Assembly (NCBI RefSeq): GCF_915070105.1
Contig: NZ_CAJZFJ010000050.1
Span: 1 to 16,399, forward strand
From: an uncultured Porphyromonas sp.
GTDB lineage: Bacteria; Bacteroidota; Bacteroidia; Bacteroidales; Porphyromonadaceae
DNA length: 16,399 nt
Direction of reading: 5' to 3'
In this document: positions 1 to 6,606 of the stretch, piece by piece
How positions within the stretch are numbered: position 1 is the stretch's first letter
Layout of the letters: every line of letters starts with the position of its first letter
The notes under the pieces: generated by a model
The model's input: the letters and a program-made list of their open reading frames with translations, nothing else
Databases searched by the model: none
Told to the model about the DNA's origin: nothing
Made by a program: the position numbers and the translations under genes

Positions 1-2
1 GG

Positions 3-83
3 GTACTGCGTCGCACGAGCAAAGTGCCCCCAAGGTCGGCATTAGATCCCGACTTCCCGGCACTCATTCCCTCAGGTAAGTAA
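3..83 (+). CDS. Possible 3' end of an unidentified rightward gene
   Basis: One rightward frame is open from the window edge for 26 codons and ends in TAA at 81-83, six bases before a strong hairpin terminator. The visible tail is proline-rich (VPPRSALDPDFPALIPSGK) and its codon use resembles the neighbours. A stop placed just before a terminator is what a gene end looks like, which is why this frame is preferred over the other one that is also open here (stop at 77-79). There is too little protein to recognise a family, so no function is proposed. Confidence 0.35.
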   Translation, partial: VLRRTSKVPPRSALDPDFPALIPSGK

Positions 84-88
84 CACCG

Positions 89-130
89 CCCCCAGCCCCT
101 ATAGATATAGGGTGCTGGGGGTAGTCTTTT
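89..130 (+). terminator. Hairpin terminator after the left-edge gene
   Basis: CCCCCAGC (89-96) pairs with GCTGGGGG (114-121), and CCCTAT (97-102) pairs with ATAGGG (107-112). The loop is 4 nt (103-106) with a single bulged T at 113. TAGTCTTTT follows at 122-130, a modest U-tract. This fits an intrinsic terminator reading rightward. Confidence 0.75.
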
Positions 131-183
131 ATGAGGGATGCGATAAGGGGGGATGGGATGGAGGAGGGGAGGTTAGAGCCAAC

Positions 184-213
184 TATTTAGGGGGTAGTGC
201 TGTTCCCTAAATA
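184..213. promoter_or_regulatory. Perfect 9-bp inverted repeat upstream of the DUF1304 gene
   Basis: TATTTAGGG (184-192) and CCCTAAATA (205-213) are exact reverse complements separated by 12 bases. The element is AT-richer than its surroundings and lies about 85 bp before the ATG at 299. It has no U-tract, so it is more likely an operator or a 5'-leader hairpin than a terminator. No known regulator site is recognised. Confidence 0.35.
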
Positions 214-298
214 TGTGTTTCTATCCTGATGGGCTCTATTGAGGGCAGTCGGAGGGATAGATGGGCACTTAGAATCGTTGCATAATCACAGTACACGT

Positions 299-670
299 AT
301 GAGTACAATTGCTTGTGTGCTCGTTGCCTTGGTGGCACTGGAGCACTTGTATATTCTCTGGATCGAGATGTTTGCTTGGACGACCAAGGGTAAGGAGGTC
401 TTCCGTGATGCGCTACCCGAGGAGCTCTTTGAGCCCACAAGGGGACTCGCTGCCAACCAAGGTCTCTATAATGGCTTCCTAGCTGCAGGGCTGATCTGGG
501 GACTAACTATCGGAGACCCCGAGTGGTCGATCCGAGTACAGATCTTCTTCCTCTGCTGTGTCATCGTCGCTGCTGGCTATGGGGCAATTCGCTCGAGCCG
601 TAGCATCCTCATCAAGCAGGGAATGCCTGCTATCCTTGCGCTCATCGTCCTTCTCCTAGCACAGGTCTAG
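299..670 (+). CDS. DUF1304 family integral membrane protein
   Basis: Predicted 123-residue inner-membrane protein of the DUF1304 family, whose function is unknown. It has four hydrophobic stretches at about residues 3-23, 57-72, 80-97 and 109-122. Motifs typical of the family are visible: ALEHLYILWIEMFAW near residues 13-27, NQGLYNGFLAAGL at 53-65 and KQGMPA at 106-111. The frame extends upstream to a TTG at 239, but those 20 codons do not look like the family and the protein normally begins at this first hydrophobic helix, so the ATG at 299 was chosen. The length matches the family norm of about 120 residues. It precedes gnd by 109 bp in the same direction, but a palindrome-rich gap suggests separate transcription. 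The family call is confident; no role can be given. Confidence 0.9.
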   Translation: MSTIACVLVALVALEHLYILWIEMFAWTTKGKEVFRDALPEELFEPTRGLAANQGLYNGFLAAGLIWGLTIGDPEWSIRVQIFFLCCVIVAAGYGAIRSSRSILIKQGMPAILALIVLLLAQV

Positions 671-685
671 GGTAGAGCCCCACTA

Positions 686-731
686 GCCTCTCTTCCCATC
701 CTCTATATAGAGATGTAGCGTAGAGAGGGGC
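686..731. promoter_or_regulatory. Nested palindromes between the DUF1304 gene and gnd
   Basis: CCTCTCT (687-693) pairs with AGAGAGG (722-728) and encloses a perfect 12-bp palindrome, CTCTATATAGAG (701-712). There is no U-tract on either side. It could be a Rho-independent-like stop after the DUF1304 gene or an operator for the gnd operon, whose start codon is about 50 bp downstream. No clear TAnnTTTG promoter was found in this gap. Confidence 0.35.
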
Positions 732-779
732 ACGCTCATAACAATACGAATCATCGCAATAATACATCCATCATAAACA

Positions 780-2246
780 ATGAACAAGAAATCAGATATA
801 GGCCTCATCGGGCTCGCCGTCATGGGCGAGAACCTAGCCCTAAATATGGAGCGTAATGGCTTCCAGGTCTCCGTCTACAACCGTGCCGATGGTGCCGAGG
901 CAGGTGTCGTAGAGCACTTCATGGCTGGGCGTGGGGCAGGTAAGCACTTCCTCGGCTTCACTGACCTAGAGGCCTTCGTAGCCAGCATCGAGCGTCCACG
1001 CAAGATCATGATGATGATCCGTGCAGGTCGTCCAGTAGACCTCGTCATAGAGGCACTCCTTCCCTACCTAGAGGCTGGGGATATAGTCATCGATGGGGGC
1101 AACTCCAACTGGGAGGACTCCGAGCGTCGGGAAGCCGAGCTACGTCAGCGGGGTATCTACTTCGTGGGCTGTGGTATCTCTGGCGGAGAGGAAGGGGCAC
1201 TGAATGGCCCAGCGATCATGCCCGGCGGAGCACAGGAGGCCTGGCCAAGCCTAGAGCCTATCTTCACTCGGATCGCTGCGCAGGCCGAGGATGGTACTCC
1301 CTGCTGTGCCTGGATAGGCGCAGGGGGCTCGGGGCACTTCGTCAAGATGGTGCACAATGGGATCGAGTATGGGGATATGCAGCTCATCGCAGATGCCTAT
1401 GGCTATCTACGCTCGGTCGCAGGGATGAGCAATGAGGAGATGGCCGAGATCTTCGCCTCTTGGGGCGAGGGCAAGCTCTCCAGCTACCTCATCGAGATTA
1501 CCTCCGAGATCCTACGTCATCGGGAGGCAGATGGGAGCTACCTCATCGACAAGATCCTCGATGCAGCAGGACAGAAGGGGACGGGCAAGTGGTCCGTCAT
1601 CAACTCCCTAGAGTATGGCCAGCCCCTAAGCCTTATCGCTACTGCTGTCTACGAGCGCAGCCTATCGTCCTCGGTGGAGCTACGTCAGGAGGCCTCCAGC
1701 ATCTACCCGCGTAGCGAGCATTGCCCTGAGCCCTTCACCGAGGCCGATACGCTTGCCCTCCAGCGCAGCCTCTATGCCTCCAAGATCGTCTCCTATGCGC
1801 AGGGCTTCTCCCTCCTATATGAGGCCTCTAAGGCCAATGGTTGGTCACTCGACCTCTCCTCCATCGCACGCATCTGGCGTAATGGCTGTATCATCCGCTC
1901 TGCCTTCCTCAACGATATCGCCGAGGCCTACGAGGCACAGCCAGAGCTACAGAACCTCCTACTAGCCCCTTACTTCCAGCACGAGATCAAGGATGCCAAG
2001 GCCGACTGGGGGCGTATCGTATCCTCTGCTATCGCAGCCGAGTGCTCGGTGCCAGCCTTCTCATCGGCACTGAACTACTTCTTCTCTCTGACGACCCGTC
2101 GCCTGCCTGCCAATATGGTACAGGCACAGCGGGACTTCTTCGGAGCACACACCTTTGAGCGCACGGATCGTCCTAGGGGTGAATTCTTCCACGAGAATTG
2201 GACAGGTAGAGGGAGTGATACCTCATCCACAACCTATAATGCCTAA
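780..2246 (+). CDS. gnd: 6-phosphogluconate dehydrogenase, decarboxylating
   Basis: Cytosolic enzyme of the oxidative pentose-phosphate pathway. It converts 6-phosphogluconate and NADP+ to ribulose 5-phosphate, CO2 and NADPH (EC 1.1.1.44). The N-terminal Rossmann fold carries the dinucleotide motif GLIGLAVMGENLALN (residues 8-22). GGNSNWEDSERR (106-117) and GCGISGGEEGALNGP (130-144) are substrate-site signatures. HFVKMVHNGIEYGDMQ (186-201) holds the catalytic lysine (K189) and asparagine (N193). The all-helical C-terminal domain includes DAAGQKGTGKW (261-271), and the family tail LPANMVQAQRDFFGAHTFERTD is present. The length, 488 residues, is close to the usual 470-490. The start is set by an ATG after an A-rich leader (ATAAACA), with the Rossmann fold following at once. 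It is the first gene of a gnd-zwf-pgl operon, 12 bp before zwf. Confidence 0.98.
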   Translation: MNKKSDIGLIGLAVMGENLALNMERNGFQVSVYNRADGAEAGVVEHFMAGRGAGKHFLGFTDLEAFVASIERPRKIMMMIRAGRPVDLVIEALLPYLEAGDIVIDGGNSNWEDSERREAELRQRGIYFVGCGISGGEEGALNGPAIMPGGAQEAWPSLEPIFTRIAAQAEDGTPCCAWIGAGGSGHFVKMVHNGIEYGDMQLIADAYGYLRSVAGMSNEEMAEIFASWGEGKLSSYLIEITSEILRHREADGSYLIDKILDAAGQKGTGKWSVINSLEYGQPLSLIATAVYERSLSSSVELRQEASSIYPRSEHCPEPFTEADTLALQRSLYASKIVSYAQGFSLLYEASKANGWSLDLSSIARIWRNGCIIRSAFLNDIAEAYEAQPELQNLLLAPYFQHEIKDAKADWGRIVSSAIAAECSVPAFSSALNYFFSLTTRRLPANMVQAQRDFFGAHTFERTDRPRGEFFHENWTGRGSDTSSTTYNA

Positions 2247-2258
2247 GGCTAAGCTACG

Positions 2259-3800
2259 ATGCAAGTAACCGCACAGAATACGAAGCCCGAGAGCCTCATC
2301 CTCGTCATCTTCGGTGGATCGGGTGACCTAACTAAGCGCAAGCTCGTCCCCTCGCTCTACCAGCTCTTCAAGCAGGGCAAGCTCCCGCACCGCTTCGCTG
2401 TCCTCGCCCTCGGGCGTACGGACTACACAGATGATAGCTACCGTCCGCACCTAGATGAAGCCCTCCAGATGTATCTAGCCGAGGGCGAGTACGATGCTTC
2501 GCTGGCGGAGCAGCTCCTTAGCTCGGTGTACTACCTAGCGATGGACCCTGCTGAGCAGAGTGACTATCCGAGACTCGTGGAGCGTCTCTCTCAGCTCGAT
2601 AAGCAGATCGACAATCCCGCCAACTACATCTACTACCTCTCTACCCCGCCCCTACTCTATGGTGTCGTCCCCCAGCACCTCAAGCATGTCGGGCTCAATA
2701 GTGAGGAGGGCGGTGCTCTGCGCCGTATCGTCATCGAGAAGCCCTTCGGCTATGACCTCGCCTCAGCGCTGGAGCTGAATAAGATCTATCGTTCGGCCTT
2801 CCGTGAGCACCAGCTCTATCGTATCGACCACTTCCTCGGCAAGGAGACCGTGCAGGACATCATGGCACTGCGCTTCGCCAACGGCATCTTCGAGCCCCTA
2901 TGGAATAGGAACTATATCGACCGAATAGAGATCACGGCGGTGGAGAATATGGGTATAGAGAGTCGTGGAGGCTTCTACGACCAGACAGGGGCTCTGCGGG
3001 ATATGGTACAGAACCACCTAGCCCAGCTCGTCGCCCTGACGGCGATGGAGCCCCCAGTGCAGTTCAATGCAGATCTCTTCCGCAACGAGGTGGTGAAGGT
3101 CTACCAGTCCTTCCGTCCCATGTCGGATGATGAGGTACGTCGGCGAGTTATCCGAGGCCAGTACACCGAGGGCGAATGGCGAGGGGAGCTTCATCGTGCC
3201 TACCGAGAGGAGGATAAGGTGGTGGGCGATAGCCGTACGGAGACCTTCGTGGCGATGAAGCTCTATATCGACAACTGGCGCTGGCAGGGTGTCCCCTTCT
3301 ATATCCGTACGGGTAAGATGATGCCGACGAAGGTCACCGAGATCGTCGTGCACTTCAAGCCCACACCGCACAAGATGTTCACCACGCTAGACGGAGGTAC
3401 GGTACCCAATCAGCTCATCATCCGTATCCAGCCCGATGAGGGGATCTCTCTGAAGTTTGCCGCCAAGGTACCTGGCTCGGGCTTCGAGGTCAAGAAGGTC
3501 TCGATGAACTTCACCTACGACCAGCTCGGGGGCTTGGCTTCGGGAGATGCCTACTCACGCCTCCTAGAGGACTGTATGCTCGGTGACTCCACCCTCTTCA
3601 CACGCAGCGATGCAGTGGAGATGAGCTGGCGCTTCTTCGATCCTATCCTTCGCCTCTGGCAGGAGGACGACTTCCCTCTCTACGGCTATCCCGCAGGTAC
3701 ATGGGGACCTAAGCAGAGTGACCTAATCATCGAGCGGGATCACAGCTGGACGAACCCCTGCCGTAACCTCACTAACTCTGAGCTCTACTGCGAACTATGA
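2259..3800 (+). CDS. zwf: Glucose-6-phosphate 1-dehydrogenase
   Basis: Catalyses the committed step of the oxidative pentose-phosphate pathway: glucose 6-phosphate plus NADP+ gives 6-phosphogluconolactone plus NADPH (EC 1.1.1.49). The nucleotide-binding motif FGGSGDLTKRKLVPSLYQL is at residues 18-36, EKPFG at 160-164, and the substrate-site signature RIDHFLGKE at 188-196. RGGFYDQTGALRDMVQNHL follows, and its histidine (about residue 253) matches the catalytic general base of the family. At 513 residues it is a normal full-length enzyme. It starts 12 bp after the gnd stop and its TGA overlaps the pgl ATG, so the three proteins are almost certainly made from one transcript. Its product is the substrate of the next gene's enzyme. 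Confidence 0.98.
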   Translation: MQVTAQNTKPESLILVIFGGSGDLTKRKLVPSLYQLFKQGKLPHRFAVLALGRTDYTDDSYRPHLDEALQMYLAEGEYDASLAEQLLSSVYYLAMDPAEQSDYPRLVERLSQLDKQIDNPANYIYYLSTPPLLYGVVPQHLKHVGLNSEEGGALRRIVIEKPFGYDLASALELNKIYRSAFREHQLYRIDHFLGKETVQDIMALRFANGIFEPLWNRNYIDRIEITAVENMGIESRGGFYDQTGALRDMVQNHLAQLVALTAMEPPVQFNADLFRNEVVKVYQSFRPMSDDEVRRRVIRGQYTEGEWRGELHRAYREEDKVVGDSRTETFVAMKLYIDNWRWQGVPFYIRTGKMMPTKVTEIVVHFKPTPHKMFTTLDGGTVPNQLIIRIQPDEGISLKFAAKVPGSGFEVKKVSMNFTYDQLGGLASGDAYSRLLEDCMLGDSTLFTRSDAVEMSWRFFDPILRLWQEDDFPLYGYPAGTWGPKQSDLIIERDHSWTNPCRNLTNSELYCEL

Positions 3801-4495
3801 TCCCATACATCTATGCTACCCCCGAGGAGGTCGCTCGTGCTGTCGCCGAGGAGGCCTTCGTACGTCCCTCTCAGGAGGGCTGGGTACACATCGCCCTCTC
3901 GGGGGGCAGTACCCCTCGACTACTCTTTAGCCTGCTGGCTGAGGAACCCCTACGTAGTGCCGTCCGCTGGGATCGTATCCACCTCTATTGGGTGGATGAG
4001 CGGTGTGTCCCTCCCACCGATCCCGATAGCAACTATGGTATGACGAAGGCTACTCTCCTGGATCATGTCCCCATTCCCGAGGATCAGGTGCACCGTATAC
4101 GGGGAGAGGCTGATCCCGAGCGGGAGGCTAAGGACTACTGCTGGCTCGTGGGCTCGGAGCTCCCCTTCGACGGCGAGTACCCAGTCTTCGACATCGTGCT
4201 CCTAGGGCTAGGGGATGATGGTCATACCTCCTCGATCTTCCCCCATGAGCCCCAGCTCTTGACTGAGGAGGCTCCGTATGCAGTGGCCACGAGCCCTAAG
4301 GGGCAGCGTCGCATCGCCCTCACAGGGCCTACGATCCTAGCTGCTCGTCGGCTGCTCTTCCTCGTGACGGGAGAGGCGAAGGCACCTGTCCTACGTGCTA
4401 TCCTCTCCTCCAGCCCCGAGGCCAAGGGCTACCCAGCAGCCTATATCGCAGGGCATCGTCCTGATGCCGCCCTCTATACGGATGTAGTGCTTTAG
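3797..4495 (+). CDS. pgl: 6-phosphogluconolactonase (DevB/NagB-fold)
   Basis: Hydrolyses 6-phosphogluconolactone to 6-phosphogluconate (EC 3.1.1.31), linking the Zwf and Gnd steps. The protein has 232 residues, the usual size. ALSGGSTPRLLFSLLA (33-48) is the phosphate-binding loop of the NagB/6PGL fold. HLYWVDERCVPPTDPDSNYGM (62-82) and LGLGDDGHTSSIFP (136-149) hold the conserved Asp/Glu/His residues of the lactonase active site. These separate it from glucosamine-6-phosphate deaminase, which lacks this DER...SNY pattern. The start codon overlaps the zwf stop by 4 bp (ATGA), a classic translational-coupling arrangement. It is the last gene of the operon, and a strong terminator begins 25 bp after the stop. 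Confidence 0.97.
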   Translation: MIPYIYATPEEVARAVAEEAFVRPSQEGWVHIALSGGSTPRLLFSLLAEEPLRSAVRWDRIHLYWVDERCVPPTDPDSNYGMTKATLLDHVPIPEDQVHRIRGEADPEREAKDYCWLVGSELPFDGEYPVFDIVLLGLGDDGHTSSIFPHEPQLLTEEAPYAVATSPKGQRRIALTGPTILAARRLLFLVTGEAKAPVLRAILSSSPEAKGYPAAYIAGHRPDAALYTDVVL

Positions 4496-4520
4496 CTGAT
4501 CCGCTATACATATTAGGAGC

Positions 4521-4576
4521 AGAGAGCCCCGCCCTACGGTATGAGATCTTACTCATATCGTGGGGCGGGGCTCTCT
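4521..4576. terminator. Bidirectional hairpin terminator between pgl and pyrC
   Basis: AGAGAGCCCCGCCC (4521-4534) pairs exactly with 4563-4576. Pairing continues inward to 4545/4552 with two G-T wobbles, giving a 25-bp stem and a 6-nt loop (ATCTTA, 4546-4551). It sits between two convergent genes, 25 bp after the pgl stop and 21 bp beyond the pyrC stop. Neither side has a strong U-tract. Confidence 0.85.
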
Positions 4577-4597
4577 ACTCTAGTGCTCGGTAGAGCT

Positions 4598-6001
4598 CTA
4601 GCGTCCGAAGGTCAGTGGATAGCTCGTGGGGCGCTCGGGGCAGAAGGCGCCATCGTGGTAGACCGAATGACCATTGACAAAGGTCTGTACGACCCGGTGC
4701 GTGAAGGTGTGCCCCTCGAAGGGTGACCAGCCACACTTGGACACGACAGAGTCCGCTGTGACGAGGTGTGGAGCATTGGGGGCGATGAGCACAAGATCGG
4801 CATAGTAGTCCTCCTTTATGAAGCCCCGATCCTGCAGACCGAAGAGCTGGGCTGGGCGGTGAGCCATCATCTCTACGACCTGCTCCCGAGTGAAGACTCC
4901 CTCCAGAGCTAAGTCAAGCATAGAGATGAGTGCCCATTCGCAGAGTGGGCCACCGCTAGCAGCCGTCAGGCAGTTCCCCTTCTTCTCCTCCAGGAGGTGT
5001 GGGGCATGATCTGTGGCGATGATGTCGATCCTCTGGTGGCAGACGGCCTCACGTAGAGCTTCTCGGTCTCGCATAGTCTTGACGGCGGGGTTCCACTTGA
5101 TACGGTTGCCTAGACGTGGATAATCCTGGTCGGTGAAGAGCAGGTGGTGGACACAGGCCTCGGCCGTGATCCGCTTCTCTGCCAGGGGGAGCTGATCGCT
5201 GAATAGGCTGAGCTCTCGGGCTGTGGAGACGTGTAGGATGTGTAGGCGACTGCCTAGGCGGGTGGCGAGCTCCACGGCTTCGCTGGAGGAGCGGTAGCAG
5301 GCCTCCTCGCTACGGATCAGTGGGTGATAGCGTACATCGAGTTCGTCCTCGGGTATCTGAGCGAGGAAGTGCTCCCTATTGGCACGGATGATCTCCTCCT
5401 TCTCACAGTGGGTAGCGATGATGAGGTCGGTCTCGCTGAATATCCGCTCGAGTGTATGGCGGTCATCCACGAGCATATTGCCCGTAGAGGAGCCCAAGAA
5501 GAGCTTGATGCCAGGGGTATGGAGTCGATCGATACGTCGGAGCTCATCCGCATTGTCATTGCTTCCGCCGAAGAAGAAGGAGTAGTTCGCCCACGACGTC
5601 TCTTGGGCACGATCCATCTTCCACTGCCAGGCCTCGAGGCTGGTCGTGGGGGGCTTGGTATTGGGCATCTCCATGAAGGAGGTGATCCCACCCGCTATGG
5701 CTGCACGGCTCTCGGACTCTATGGTCGCCTTGTGGGTCAGTCCGGGCTCACGGAAGTGCACTTGGTCATCTATGCACCCAGGCAGGAGCAAGAGTCCCTC
5801 GGCAGGGATGACGACGTCGGCCTCACGCTCGATACCTTCGGGGAACCAATATTCGCCCATGTTGATCCGTGTACCTGCCTCGTGCTTGTAGATCTTCTCG
5901 CCCCTATATATCTTGGCGATCCGCTCTCCATCGATGAGGATGGAGCCGACGTAGCTCTCCCCGTCGTTGATGATGGTAGCCCTGTGGATGAGTTGCTTCA
6001 T
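4598..6001 (-). CDS. pyrC: Dihydroorotase
   Basis: Third step of de novo pyrimidine synthesis: reversible cyclisation of N-carbamoyl-L-aspartate to L-dihydroorotate (EC 3.5.2.3). It is a metal-dependent amidohydrolase of 467 residues, with an N-terminal beta-sandwich followed by a TIM barrel. GCIDDQVHFREPGLTHKATI (75-94) supplies the first metal-binding histidine (H82) and the substrate arginine. GIKLFLGSSTGN (164-175) contains K166, a candidate for the carbamylated metal-bridging lysine. ATHCE (196-200), LHILHVST (253-260) and ATDHAPH (329-335) supply the remaining ligands (H198, H257, D331). The strict dihydroorotase pattern favours this over hydantoinase or allantoinase. The ATG at 6001 gives a full N-terminal strand. 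It has its own promoter (-7 at 6067-6074) and an inferred leader of about 60 nt, and converges on the pgl terminator. Confidence 0.95.
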   Translation of the reverse strand: MKQLIHRATIINDGESYVGSILIDGERIAKIYRGEKIYKHEAGTRINMGEYWFPEGIEREADVVIPAEGLLLLPGCIDDQVHFREPGLTHKATIESESRAAIAGGITSFMEMPNTKPPTTSLEAWQWKMDRAQETSWANYSFFFGGSNDNADELRRIDRLHTPGIKLFLGSSTGNMLVDDRHTLERIFSETDLIIATHCEKEEIIRANREHFLAQIPEDELDVRYHPLIRSEEACYRSSSEAVELATRLGSRLHILHVSTARELSLFSDQLPLAEKRITAEACVHHLLFTDQDYPRLGNRIKWNPAVKTMRDREALREAVCHQRIDIIATDHAPHLLEEKKGNCLTAASGGPLCEWALISMLDLALEGVFTREQVVEMMAHRPAQLFGLQDRGFIKEDYYADLVLIAPNAPHLVTADSVVSKCGWSPFEGHTFTHRVVQTFVNGHSVYHDGAFCPERPTSYPLTFGR

Positions 6002-6066
6002 TGATTTTGTTCGGATCAGAAGTTTGATATGTATAATGCAGCGAAGACTATGCGTAGCCCTCGCTA

Positions 6067-6074
6067 CAAAGATA
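6067..6074 (-). promoter_or_regulatory. Bacteroidota -7 promoter element for pyrC
   Basis: TATCTTTG on the minus strand matches the Bacteroidota primary-sigma -7 consensus TAnnTTTG. It lies 66 bp upstream of the pyrC ATG, predicting a leader of about 60 nt. No TTTG -33 element stands at the expected 19-21 bp spacing, so the call rests on the -7 box. Confidence 0.6.
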
Positions 6075-6271
6075 AGTCATTGGGGCTATCCCTGATGAGT
6101 ACCTCGTGGCTGATGTGTGATTTCTCGGAGTGTGCATGGCTCTTGAGCACTATGTGGGGATATTCATTCCCATCTAGGGGCGCCTTAGCTGTGCACTAGA
6201 GAGCCTGAGTGCAGACCCCAAGCGATCGCCCTAAGAGAGCACCCTATAGAGGTGATACTTAGAGCGAGGTA

Positions 6272-6337
6272 GTGTACACGCGTGTATACAGTTGTGTACA
6301 CGTGGGTATACTAGTGTGTACACACGTGTACACTCTT
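6272..6337. repeat. Three tandem 22-bp units of phased GTGTACAC/GTATAC palindromes
   Basis: Units begin at 6272, 6294 and 6316. Each opens with the perfect palindrome GTGTACAC (6272-6279, 6294-6301, 6316-6323). A second palindrome sits in each unit: GTATAC at 6284-6289 and 6306-6311, and GTGTACAC at 6326-6333. Palindrome centres fall at 6275.5, 6286.5, 6297.5, 6308.5, 6319.5 and 6329.5, steps of 11, 11, 11, 11 and 10 bp, so all face one side of the helix. Units 1 and 2 match at 17 of 22 positions, and units 1 and 3 at 18 of 22. The layout suggests cooperative binding sites for a dimeric protein. It does not match DnaA boxes or the parS consensus I know. Confidence 0.85.
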
Positions 6338-6454
6338 CCCCTCTAGGTAATAGGTGTATACTTGTTCGCTCCGCACCTAGGACACAGATGCTACTATCTT
6401 CCGCATATGCTCCTTGACTACCTCGCTCTTGGTCTTCTGTGGTCTCATGTGTCA

Positions 6455-6498
6455 GCCTCTTTAGTGACCTTATATATCCGCCTCTCTAGTGACCTCAT
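6455..6498 (+). repeat. Imperfect 19-bp direct repeat upstream of mfd
   Basis: Copies at 6455-6473 and 6480-6498 share 17 of 19 bases (GCCTCTyTAGTGACCTyAT), differing by two C/T changes, with a period of 25 bp. They lie 109-152 bp before the mfd ATG. Function is unknown; this may be a regulatory repeat or a small local duplication. Confidence 0.6.
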
Positions 6499-6606
6499 GC
6501 CTTCGCTCTAGGGGAGCTTTCCTCCTAATGAGTGGGGCTGTCGGGGGATGGAGTGGGGGAGATGAGGCTCGGATAGAGCTGAGATGGGGAGACTAATTTA
6601 CGTCAG

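Larger units (their letters stand above)
6002..6606. other. 605-bp divergent intergenic region between pyrC and mfd
   Basis: No gene is supported here: no credible reading frame, tRNA or known riboswitch was seen. It holds the pyrC promoter (6067-6074), a phased palindrome array (6272-6337), a related extra GTGTATAC at 6354-6361, and a 19-bp direct repeat (6455-6498). The last 100 bp before mfd are purine-rich with no clear TAnnTTTG box, so the mfd promoter was not found. The gap is long for a region where other genes are 5-110 bp apart. Confidence 0.8.

Noticed and set aside
1..80. tRNA 3' end at the left edge
   Set aside because: The sequence near 40-75 vaguely resembles a T-arm, but no CCA end or paired acceptor stem can be drawn.
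239..298. Longer DUF1304 protein starting at the TTG at 239
   Set aside because: The extra 20 residues are unlike the family, and the ATG at 299 begins the conserved first helix.
3018..3371. 117-codon leftward frame inside zwf
   Set aside because: It lies within a conserved part of zwf on the other strand and has no recognisable motif or start context.
5324..6004. 226-codon rightward open frame opposite pyrC
   Set aside because: It is fully antisense to a clear dihydroorotase and its sequence shows no domain; long antisense frames are expected in G+C-rich coding DNA.
6272..6337. Tandem array as a replication origin or parS site
   Set aside because: No DnaA-box-like TTATNCACA cluster, AT-rich unwinding region or replication gene is nearby, and the palindromes do not match the parS consensus I know.
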